Position numbers and translations under genes: made by a program. A stretch of DNA of 5,258 bases from Phytoactinopolyspora endophytica. GTDB taxonomy: Bacteria > Actinomycetota > Actinomycetes > Jiangellales > Jiangellaceae. Positions 1 through 4,867 of this stretch are shown here, piece after piece. The number at the start of each line of letters is the position of its first letter. Position 1 is the first letter of the stretch. Location of the stretch: the NCBI RefSeq assembly GCF_004138495.1, contig NZ_ML142866.1:121001-126258 (forward strand), read 5' to 3'. The notes under the pieces are model-generated. The model ran no database searches, was not told where the DNA came from, and was given only the letters and a program-made list of their open reading frames with translations.

Positions 1-597
1 CGTCAGGGACTACGCCGAGCGTTCGAGCGCGACTCAGAGTTTCAAGTAGTCGGCGAGGCAGCCTCCGTAGGCGACGCACGGCGACTGGCCGAGACCACTC
101 AGCCGGACGTCGCCGTGCTCGATGTGCGCCTGCCGGACGGCAGCGGGCTCGACCTGGCCCAGTCGTTGCGCTCCGCGCGTCCCGACGTCGGACTGGTCAT
201 CCTCACCATGTACGCCGGCGACGACCAGTTGTTCGCGGCCCTCGACGCCGGAGCCTCGGCGTTCGTTCCGAAGAGCGCGCCCAGCGACGACGTCGTCGCC
301 GCCGCCCGGCACGCCGCCGCCAAGCCGTCGTCGTTCATCGCCGCGGACCTGGCTGAGGCCATGCACCGCAAGCTCAACCCCAGCGGCCCGCAGCTGACTC
401 GGCGGGAGCGAGAAGTCCTTGGGCTGCTTGCCGAAGGGCTGGGCGTATCGAGTATCTCGCGCAAGCTCTACATCAGCGAGTCGACCACGAAGACGCACGT
501 GTCGAAGCTGTACGACAAGCTCGGTGCTGGAAACCGCGCGCAGGCGATCATGGCAGCGGTGCGGGCCGGGCTGCTCGACAACACCACCGAACCTTAG
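1..597 (+). CDS. NarL/FixJ-family two-component response regulator (5' partial)
   Basis: This is a DNA-binding response regulator cut at its N-terminus by the window edge. The frame is open from base 1 and begins RQGLRRAFE, which in this family follows closely after the acidic 'DD/DH' pocket, so only about 12-20 residues are probably missing. Visible residues (counted from the window start): phospho-acceptor Asp41 in AVLDVRLPDGSG, the conserved Thr69 in VILTMY, and the conserved Lys91 in FVPKS. Together these give a complete-looking receiver domain up to about residue 115. A LuxR-type helix-turn-helix follows at about 132-190 (LTRREREVLGLLAEG, then the recognition helix around SESTTKTHVSKLYDKLG). 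By family, a partner histidine kinase phosphorylates the Asp and the protein then dimerises on DNA. No kinase is in the window and it may lie just upstream. The stop is TAG. The next gene is convergent. The regulon cannot be inferred. Confidence 0.95.
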   Translation, partial: RQGLRRAFERDSEFQVVGEAASVGDARRLAETTQPDVAVLDVRLPDGSGLDLAQSLRSARPDVGLVILTMYAGDDQLFAALDAGASAFVPKSAPSDDVVAAARHAAAKPSSFIAADLAEAMHRKLNPSGPQLTRREREVLGLLAEGLGVSSISRKLYISESTTKTHVSKLYDKLGAGNRAQAIMAAVRAGLLDNTTEP

Positions 598-615
598 CCA
601 TGTGTGACGCTCACC

Positions 616-656
616 GGGCCGTGGTTACGCCAGGTGGGCCAGGGCTGTGGTTACGC
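616..656. repeat. 15-base direct repeat pair GGGCYGTGGTTACGC
   Basis: Two copies lie at 616-630 and 642-656, differing at one base (C or T at position 5), with a repeat period of 26 bases. They fall just after the response regulator stop and immediately before the large inverted repeat. They could be a paired protein-binding site or part of a dispersed repeat. Nothing else in the window matches them. Confidence 0.6.
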
Positions 657-657
657 T

Positions 658-772
658 GAGGGGGCCGGAGAATTCTTCTCCTTCTCACGCGGCCGGCGGG
701 GCGGCTCGGCAGGGTGATTGCGCCGGTCAGCCGCCGGCCGAAGATCAGTCGAAGAAGTTCTCCGGCCCTCTC
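658..772. repeat. Large nested inverted repeat (structured RNA, bidirectional terminator or MITE-like element)
   Basis: The outer arms 658-678 and 751-772 pair over 21 positions: 20 Watson-Crick pairs, one G-U (661/769) and a single bulged base (757). Inside, 690-699 (CGGCCGGCGG) pairs perfectly with 731-740. A further 4-bp helix (700-703 with 721-724) can form at the tip. No T-tract directly follows on either strand, so it is not a textbook intrinsic terminator. Its position between convergent genes suits a bidirectional transcription block. The 7-mers that directly flank it, TTACGCT (651-657) and CTACGTT (773-779), agree at 5 of 7 positions, which would fit a decayed target duplication of a small non-autonomous element, but this is weak. 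Confidence 0.7.
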
Positions 773-875
773 CTACGTTCGGCCTGGTCTCAGGGCAGCA
801 CTGAATGCCCATCCCCGTTGAAGGGCGCCGCCACGTCGGTTCCTTCGCCGAGAGCACCACACAAGCATGCATCAT

Positions 876-893
876 GGTCGCGCGGGCGACCAC
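876..893. repeat. Short hairpin TGGTCGC-GCGG-GCGACCA
   Basis: A perfect 7-bp stem (876-882 with 887-893) surrounds a 4-base loop, 86 bases beyond the glycosyltransferase stop on the minus strand. It could end the glycosyltransferase transcript, but no clear T-run follows on that strand. A degenerate copy of its left side, TCGTGGTCACG, lies at 932-942. The function is unproven. Confidence 0.45.
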
Positions 894-978
894 AATGTCG
901 TTCCGTTCGGAGAGCGGCAGAGAGAGCGACGTCGTGGTCACGGGGTCCATGCCGGAGGCCTGTTCGGCGCAAGCCGGT

Positions 979-2115
979 TCAGGGGTGGGCGAGGAGTCGG
1001 CGGAGGGTCGTGACGGAGTTGGACCAGTCCCACTCCCCCTCTACCCAGGTTCGGGCTTGCACGCCCAGATCCCGGGCTCGTCGGCGGTCGACGAGCAGTG
1101 GCACGGCGCGCGCAGCGATCGCCGGCGGGTCCCGGGGATCGAACACATAGCCGGTCTCACCGTGCCGGACGGTCTCGGGCGCGCCGCCGCTGTCGCCCAC
1201 CAGGACCGGAACTCCGCACGCCTGCGACTCCAGGAAGACGATCCCAAGCGCCTCGGGCTCCAGACCTGAACGACGCGTGCGGCACGGCATGGCGAAGACG
1301 TCGGCGGCGTCGAACCAGGCCGGCACCTCAGACCACGGCACCGCACCGGCGAAGATCACGCTCTCCTGGACCGAGTACTCATCGACCAGCCGTTCGAGAC
1401 GACGGCGATACGAGCCCTCACCGACAAGGAGCAGCACGGCGTCCGGCACCTCGCGCAGGATGTACGGCATGGCCCGGATCAGCGCATCCTGCCCCTTGCG
1501 AGGCACGAGACGCGCGACCGAGAGCAGCACCGGACGGTCGGCGCCGATTCCCAGCCAACGACGCGTCCTGGCGCCTCCGGCGCCGGGCCGGAACACCTCC
1601 ACGTCGACTCCGGGCGCGAGCCGGACCATGCGTTCAGCGGCGGCCGCCGACAGGCTGCCCGCGATCCTGTGGCGACAGAACTCGGAGACGTACGTCAGCG
1701 CATCGCAGCTGTCCCCGATGCGCCGAAGCACACGTCGGGCGCCCGGCACACGCGCCCACCACGTCTCGTGCCCGTGCGTCAGGCCGACAACGCGCTCGGC
1801 ACCAGCGCTTCGGAGGTCCGCGGCCAGCAACCCCAGAGGTGCGGCCGCGCCGAACAATACGGATGTGCATCGCTCCGCGTGCAGGATCGCCGCCGTCCGT
1901 CTCGCCACCGACGCCGTAGGAAGCAGGACCGACGATGGGTCCCGGACCACCGGGTAGCGCAACCTGGTGTCGAACGCTCGTTGTCCAACCATCGCCGCGG
2001 TGTAGACGACGACTTCGCCCTGGGGTAGTCGCTCGCACAACGAGTAGACGAACGACTCGATGCCGCCGCGCCGTGTCGGAAAGTCGTTGGTAATGACGAG
2101 CGTGCGGCTCACCAC
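979..2115 (-). CDS. pimB: PimB'-like GT4 glycosyltransferase, GDP-mannose:phosphatidylinositol mannoside mannosyltransferase
   Basis: By family, PimB' adds the second mannose, from GDP-mannose, to phosphatidylinositol monomannoside on the cytoplasmic face of the membrane. This is an early step towards PIMs and lipomannan-type glycolipids. The 378-residue length is normal for a two-Rossmann-domain GT-B enzyme. Visible motifs: the N-terminal glycine loop RRGGIESF (15-22), LTHGHE with the conserved His114/His116, the donor phosphate-binding Arg202 and Lys207 in SVARLVPRKGQDALIRA, PCRTRRSGLEPEALGIVFLE with the retaining-GT4 E-x7-E pair (Glu288, Glu296), and DSGGAPETV (308-316). There is no membrane segment, so peripheral attachment is likely. 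The start is GTG at 2115, but a second GTG directly after it (2112) would give the more typical MSRTLV start. Neither has a good Shine-Dalgarno. The gene lies 82 bases behind the NlpC/P60 gene. The family is certain; acceptor specificity is inferred from similarity and context. Confidence 0.87.
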   Translation of the reverse strand: MVSRTLVITNDFPTRRGGIESFVYSLCERLPQGEVVVYTAAMVGQRAFDTRLRYPVVRDPSSVLLPTASVARRTAAILHAERCTSVLFGAAAPLGLLAADLRSAGAERVVGLTHGHETWWARVPGARRVLRRIGDSCDALTYVSEFCRHRIAGSLSAAAAERMVRLAPGVDVEVFRPGAGGARTRRWLGIGADRPVLLSVARLVPRKGQDALIRAMPYILREVPDAVLLLVGEGSYRRRLERLVDEYSVQESVIFAGAVPWSEVPAWFDAADVFAMPCRTRRSGLEPEALGIVFLESQACGVPVLVGDSGGAPETVRHGETGYVFDPRDPPAIAARAVPLLVDRRRARDLGVQARTWVEGEWDWSNSVTTLRRLLAHP

Positions 2116-2142
2116 ACTGAGCTTGACACAGCGAAACGGCGT

Positions 2143-2170
2143 CTGCCCGCTCCACGAACGGAGCGGGCAG
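2143..2170 (-). terminator. Strong intercistronic hairpin between the NlpC/P60 and pimB-like genes
   Basis: A perfect 11-bp inverted repeat, CTGCCCGCTCC (2143-2153) and GGAGCGGGCAG (2160-2170), has a 6-base loop. It begins 27 bases after the NlpC/P60 stop on the minus strand. Only a short T-run (GTTTCG) follows, so it is an intrinsic-terminator-like or attenuating hairpin rather than a canonical terminator. It could lower glycosyltransferase expression relative to the peptidase, or protect the 3' end of a processed message. Confidence 0.65.
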
Positions 2171-2197
2171 GTACCTGAGTCACCGGCGTGAGGCCGG

Positions 2198-3295
2198 TCA
2201 GCCTGGCCGGCTGGCGCCCGCGAAAGGCATCAGGTCGACCGAGTCGACCTTCACAGTGCTGCCCGGGTGGGTCGCATGCACCATCTGTCCGTTGCCGATG
2301 TAGATGCCGACATGGCTGATCGGGCTGTAGTAGAAGACCAGATCGCCAGGCTGAAGCTGGCTCTTCGAGACCCTGGTGCCCACGTTGATCTGCGAGGCCG
2401 ACGAGCGCGGCAGCGAGACGCCCGCTTGCGCCCATGCGGCCGACGTCAGGCCGGAGCAGTCCCATGCATCGGGCCCGTTCCCCGCCCATACGTACGGATC
2501 GCCGACCTGGGCGAGCGCGAAATCGACCACAGCGCCCGCATCGCCGCTGGCCGGTGGCGGATCGGTCTCTTCATCCGAGTCGCCGTCGTCCGAGTCTTCA
2601 TCGCCGCGGTCATCGCTGCGGCTCTCTTCCTCGGCCGCCCGACGACGTGCTTCTTCCTCTTCTTCACGGCGGCGCTCCTCCTCGAGCCGCTGCCGCTCCT
2701 CTTCCTCCAGCTCGTCGAGGATCTCTTCGCTCTCGGCGAGCATCTCCTCGATCGAGCTCTTCTCTGCCTCGCGCTCGTCCTCGATGGCCTGCATGCGGCT
2801 CAGTTCCTCGTCGGCGAGCAGCTTGGCCTGTTCGAGGGCGCGCGACTCATGCTCGACCGTGGTGATCTGGCCGGCCTGCTGCCGGGTGTAGGCGTCGAGC
2901 ACCGACGCCTGGTCCAGGTATGCCGCCGGATCGTCGGCGAACAGCACACGTACCGTGGGGTCGATGCCTCCGGTCTGGTATGTCGCGGCTACGAAACCCG
3001 CCATATCCGCCAGGGCGGCGTCGAGCCTCTCCTCCTGCTTCTCGATCGCGTCCTCGGCACGGTTCAGGCGCCGTTCCACGCTTTCGAGCTCTTCTCCGGC
3101 GAGGTGGAACCGCTCGGTCGCGACCTCGGCCTCATGATGGAGTTCGTCGACCTTCTCCCGGATGTCATCCAGGGACGGCTCCGGATCCGCGTGGCCGATC
3201 TGACTGAAGTTGACACCGGCCGCCACAGTGACGGCGGCTGTACAGAAAGCTATGAGTCGAGCCGATCCATGGGATCGGCGCTGGCGTTCAGGCAC
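2198..3295 (-). CDS. Secreted RipC-like NlpC/P60 (C40) peptidoglycan endopeptidase with coiled coil
   Basis: This is an exported cell-wall hydrolase expected to cut peptidoglycan stem peptides (D-Glu to diaminopimelate bond in this family) during growth or division. The 365 residues comprise: a signal peptide (basic MPERQRRSHGSARL, hydrophobic core about 14-30, likely cleavage near Ala36 in GHADP); heptad-like coiled coil (about 40-100 and 145-228) around a short segment FVAATYQTGGIDPT; a very charged Glu/Arg run (about 196-224); an acidic Ser/Asp linker (225-246); and the C-terminal NlpC/P60 domain (about 253-365). Catalytic residues are visible: Cys280 in DCSG, His328 in SHVGIYIG and His340 in MVHATHPGS. 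The start is GTG, fixed by an AAGGAAGGA ribosome-binding site five bases upstream. Coiled coil plus C40 domain next to a pimB' gene resembles M. tuberculosis RipC (Rv2190c, 385 aa from memory), which is reported to interact with FtsX. That orthology is inferred. Confidence 0.92.
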   Translation of the reverse strand: MPERQRRSHGSARLIAFCTAAVTVAAGVNFSQIGHADPEPSLDDIREKVDELHHEAEVATERFHLAGEELESVERRLNRAEDAIEKQEERLDAALADMAGFVAATYQTGGIDPTVRVLFADDPAAYLDQASVLDAYTRQQAGQITTVEHESRALEQAKLLADEELSRMQAIEDEREAEKSSIEEMLAESEEILDELEEEERQRLEEERRREEEEEARRRAAEEESRSDDRGDEDSDDGDSDEETDPPPASGDAGAVVDFALAQVGDPYVWAGNGPDAWDCSGLTSAAWAQAGVSLPRSSASQINVGTRVSKSQLQPGDLVFYYSPISHVGIYIGNGQMVHATHPGSTVKVDSVDLMPFAGASRPG

Positions 3296-3544
3296 GCTGG
3301 TCCTTCCTTAGGCTGGCGTCAGGCACCTGATGCGGCAGCTTAGCCAGCCAAGCCAGCGAGGGCAAACCCCTACGCCATGTTTCGCCAAACTCTTGCGCGC
3401 AAGGGTAAATCTCGACTTCGCATACCCGATGACGTGCTCACTTTACGTGACAAATTTCCTACTCAGCGTGGCGAGTGAGGCCAGTCCGAGGACCTCCGCA
3501 CCGCCGAGTGGTCCACCACCGTCGTCGAATGCCTCGTCCGGATT
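3296..3544 (-). promoter_or_regulatory. Structured leader and promoter region of the NlpC/P60 gene
   Basis: This is the 249-base gap between the small Cys4 gene and the peptidase gene. Reading towards the peptidase it contains: two CACGT motifs 13 bases apart (plus-strand ACGTG at 3432-3436 and 3445-3449) overlapping a TCAC-N5-GTGA dyad (3438-3450); a perfect 12-bp palindrome CTTGCGCGCAAG (3392-3403); tandem GCTGGC units; and a 7-bp stem pairing 3343-3349 with 3311-3317. That stem encloses the dyad TCAGGCACCTGA (3319-3330). A second GCCAGC copy (3352-3357) could replace one stem arm, giving an alternative fold. I could not fit a convincing -35/-10 pair. I looked for the ydaO c-di-AMP riboswitch, common ahead of actinobacterial cell-wall hydrolase genes, and did not find its conserved blocks. 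Confidence 0.45.
3301..3309 (-). promoter_or_regulatory. Ribosome-binding site of the NlpC/P60 gene
   Basis: On the minus strand this reads AAGGAAGGA, followed by five bases (CCAGC) and then the GTG at 3295. It decides the non-ATG start. The site abuts the 3' side of a leader stem (3311-3317), so leader folding could affect its access. Confidence 0.8.
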
Positions 3545-3775
3545 TCACGCGGAGCGCTCCATGGGCTCGGTCCCGTCCGTCTCCCGGCTCTCGGCCGGGC
3601 GCGACTCGACCACGCTCAACCGCAGCGGTGGCACCATTCCCGCGTCAGCCAGCACACCAATGGCGCGCCGCTCCGCGCCGTCGAACTCGTTCTCGTCGTT
3701 ACCGAGCAGCACGTTCACCACGCAGTCCGAGCATGCGATATTCCGCATCTCACAGCGATCACAGTCGATGAGCAT
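3545..3775 (-). CDS. Small conserved-type Cys4 protein, function unknown
   Basis: A 76-residue protein starting MLIDCDRCEMRNIACSDC. I know no function for it, but it resembles a short actinobacterial hypothetical with the same opening. Four cysteines (5, 8, 15, 18) form C-x2-C-x6-C-x2-C, suited to a zinc ribbon or another metal site. Next come VVNVLLGND (19-27) and an ERRAIGVLADAGMVPPLRL segment (35-53). The charged tail rich in Glu, Arg and Ser (54-76) is probably disordered. There is no signal peptide or membrane segment, so it should be cytoplasmic. The ATG start is well supported by AAGGAGG seven bases upstream. It lies upstream of the peptidase gene on the same strand, 249 bases away, so it may have its own transcript. 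A longer frame on the opposite strand is its shadow. Confidence 0.82.
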   Translation of the reverse strand: MLIDCDRCEMRNIACSDCVVNVLLGNDENEFDGAERRAIGVLADAGMVPPLRLSVVESRPAESRETDGTEPMERSA

Positions 3776-3782
3776 GGACGGG

Positions 3783-3789
3783 CCTCCTT
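3783..3789 (-). promoter_or_regulatory. Ribosome-binding site of the Cys4 gene
   Basis: The minus strand reads AAGGAGG, a perfect anti-16S match, seven bases before the ATG at 3775. This is the best ribosome-binding site in the window and the main reason to accept this short gene over the longer frame on the other strand. Confidence 0.85.
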
Positions 3790-3803
3790 GTTCTCAACGC
3801 TCT

Positions 3804-3822
3804 TGTCTACCCGGGCTAGACA
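3804..3822. promoter_or_regulatory. 19-bp dyad, candidate operator upstream of the Cys4 gene
   Basis: TGTCTA-CCCGGGC-TAGACA is a 19-bp dyad in which only one symmetric pair (3810/3816) breaks the symmetry. It lies 29-47 bases upstream of the Cys4 start and about 140 bases upstream of the AraC start, inside the divergent intergenic region. An overlapping CTAGACACTAG (3816-3826) extends the repetition. The spacing suits a dimeric repressor or activator site, or a short leader hairpin. The binding protein is unknown; the divergently encoded AraC protein is one candidate, though AraC sites are more often direct repeats. Confidence 0.45.
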
Positions 3823-3949
3823 CTAGAGCTCGCCACCGACAAGGTCGGATCGCCGCTTAGCTTGTAGTTAAACCTTTCGCCTGGATTTGGTGCCTTTGTG
3901 GTGGGCGGGTCGGCGGCGCATCCCGCGCGCGATGCCGGCGGGCGTCGGC

Positions 3950-3955
3950 GATACT
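3950..3955 (+). promoter_or_regulatory. Candidate -10 element of a leaderless AraC transcript
   Basis: GATACT (four of six matches to TATAAT) ends six bases before the GTG at 3962, the spacing expected if transcription starts on the start codon itself. No recognisable -35 lies about 17 bases upstream, and no Shine-Dalgarno precedes any possible start, which supports leaderless translation as is common in actinobacteria. Confidence 0.5.
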
Positions 3956-3961
3956 GTGCGC

Positions 3962-4801
3962 GTGGAGTACGTGTCCAGAGTGCCGCGACCGCCGCTGAAC
4001 GGGCTGATCGACGACCTCTACTACCTGGAGGGCGCGCCGCCGTACGCGCGGCTGATGCTGCCGCCGTCGCCGGCGGCGTTCCTCGTCGTCAACTTCGGGG
4101 CGCCGTTCCGCATCCGTGCCGGCACCGACATCCAGACGGCCGAGTACCTCGATGGCTGCGTGGTCACCACGCCCACCCGCGCGTTGGAGTTCGGCTACCC
4201 ACCCCGGACCCGGTCCGTCGGCGTCCACTTCAAGCCGTGGGGGCTGGCGCCGTTCCTGCCGATGCCCGCCGCCGAGCTGTGCGACCAGCCGGTGACGGTA
4301 GAGCAGGTTTGGGGCAGGCCCGCCATTGCTGAGCTGCGAGACCGGCTGGCTACGGCGGACGGACCTCACGAGATGCTGACGCTGCTCGAGGAGGAGCTAA
4401 TGCGACGGCTGGGCGACGCGGCAGGCCTGGGACTGGTCTGCCATACGGGCCGCATCATCGCGGCGACCAGCGGGGCGGTGGCGATCGGCGATCTGAGGGT
4501 GGCAGCCGGTGTCAGCAGCACTCACCTGGCACAGCGGTTCAAGGAGCTCATCGGCGTCACGCCGAAGCGGCTGGCCCGCAGCTACCGCTTCGCCGCCACC
4601 GTGTTCTCGATCAACCCCGCCGAACCGATCGACTGGGCCGACCTCGCCAGTAGCGCAGGCTACTTCGACCAGGCCCACTTCGGCCACGAGTTCCGGGCGT
4701 TCACCGGGCTCACGCCGACCCGGTACGTCGAAGTCCGGCGGCAGTTCCTGCGCGAACATCCCGGCCACGCGCTGGACAGCTGGCCGCTGCCGGCCGATTG
4801 A
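3962..4801 (+). CDS. AraC-family transcriptional regulator
   Basis: This is a 279-residue DNA-binding regulator. The N-terminal half (about 1-155), starting VEYVSRVPRPPLNGLIDDLYYLEG and including FRIRAGTDIQTAEYLDG and VGVHFKPWGLAPFL, matches the sensor-like domain of actinobacterial AraC proteins. Its ligand is unknown. The C-terminal AraC domain has two helix-turn-helix units: about 175-206 (IGDLRVAAGVSSTHLAQRF then ELIGVTPKRLAR) and about 225-255 (WADLASSAGYFDQAHFGHEFR then FTGLTPTRY, the family signature). I chose GTG 3962 because it gives the usual MEYVSR-type N-terminus and has a -10-like element six bases upstream. The frame stays open to a TTG at 3887 and has an ATG at 3932, but that extension is Arg/Gly/Trp-rich with no ribosome-binding site. 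The gene lies 66 bases before a reductase-fold gene on the same strand, its likely target or partner. Confidence 0.9.
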   Translation: MEYVSRVPRPPLNGLIDDLYYLEGAPPYARLMLPPSPAAFLVVNFGAPFRIRAGTDIQTAEYLDGCVVTTPTRALEFGYPPRTRSVGVHFKPWGLAPFLPMPAAELCDQPVTVEQVWGRPAIAELRDRLATADGPHEMLTLLEEELMRRLGDAAGLGLVCHTGRIIAATSGAVAIGDLRVAAGVSSTHLAQRFKELIGVTPKRLARSYRFAATVFSINPAEPIDWADLASSAGYFDQAHFGHEFRAFTGLTPTRYVEVRRQFLREHPGHALDSWPLPAD

Positions 4802-4837
4802 TTTCTTACAAGAGCGACAGTTCACGACACGCCAATA

Positions 4838-4850
4838 TGGGGGCACCCCA
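4838..4850 (+). repeat. Small hairpin just upstream of the reductase-gene ribosome-binding site
   Basis: TGGGG-GCA-CCCCA is a perfect 5-bp stem with a 3-base loop, in the 66-base gap after the AraC stop and a few bases before the AAAGGAG ribosome-binding site (4855-4861). It may be a weak terminator or a translational element. It is too short to call more firmly. Confidence 0.3.
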
Positions 4851-4867
4851 AAGCAAAGGAGAGCCCC

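Larger units (their letters stand above)
598..978. other. Non-coding gap between convergent genes
   Basis: These 381 bases separate the stop of the response regulator (+) from the stop of the glycosyltransferase (-). Open frames cross it on both strands, but their translations are Arg/Ser/Pro-rich, overlap one another and match no family I recognise, so I call no gene. It holds a 15-base direct repeat, a large nested inverted repeat and a short hairpin, each listed separately. Its natural role is termination of two converging transcripts. The amount of structure is more than that needs, and an old mobile-element remnant is possible. Confidence 0.75.

Noticed and set aside
647..1269. Overlapping frames in and beyond the 598-978 gap (647-1150 +, 805-1269 +, 651-950 -)
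   Set aside because: Low-complexity Arg/Ser/Pro translations, mutually overlapping, two of them running into the glycosyltransferase antisense. No recognisable family and no convincing start signals.
1098..1957. Plus-strand frames opposite the glycosyltransferase (1098-1919, 1277-1957)
   Set aside because: Typical GC-rich shadow frames of a gene whose motifs are complete on the minus strand.
2123..2128. Perfect TTGACA on the plus strand as a -35 box
   Set aside because: No -10-like hexamer lies 16-18 bases downstream, and no plus-strand gene follows. It is probably chance.
2267..3343. Long plus-strand open frame (358 codons) opposite the NlpC/P60 gene
   Set aside because: It is antisense to a gene with a signal peptide, catalytic triad and a good ribosome-binding site. 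Its Leu/Phe/Arg-rich translation is what the complement of Glu/Arg codons gives.
3296..3544. ydaO-type c-di-AMP riboswitch ahead of the NlpC/P60 gene
   Set aside because: Expected from the gene type, but the conserved GGGGAA-like and CCGTCAGC-like blocks are not present in the minus-strand leader as I read it. A covariance-model search would settle it.
3330..3860. Plus-strand frame of 176 codons over the Cys4 gene
   Set aside because: Ser/Arg/Pro-rich with no motif or ribosome-binding site. The opposite frame has conserved-type cysteines and a perfect AAGGAGG.
3932..3934. ATG at 3932 as the AraC start
   Set aside because: No ribosome-binding site, and the extra ten residues are not family-like. 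GTG 3962 fits better, though this ATG cannot be excluded.
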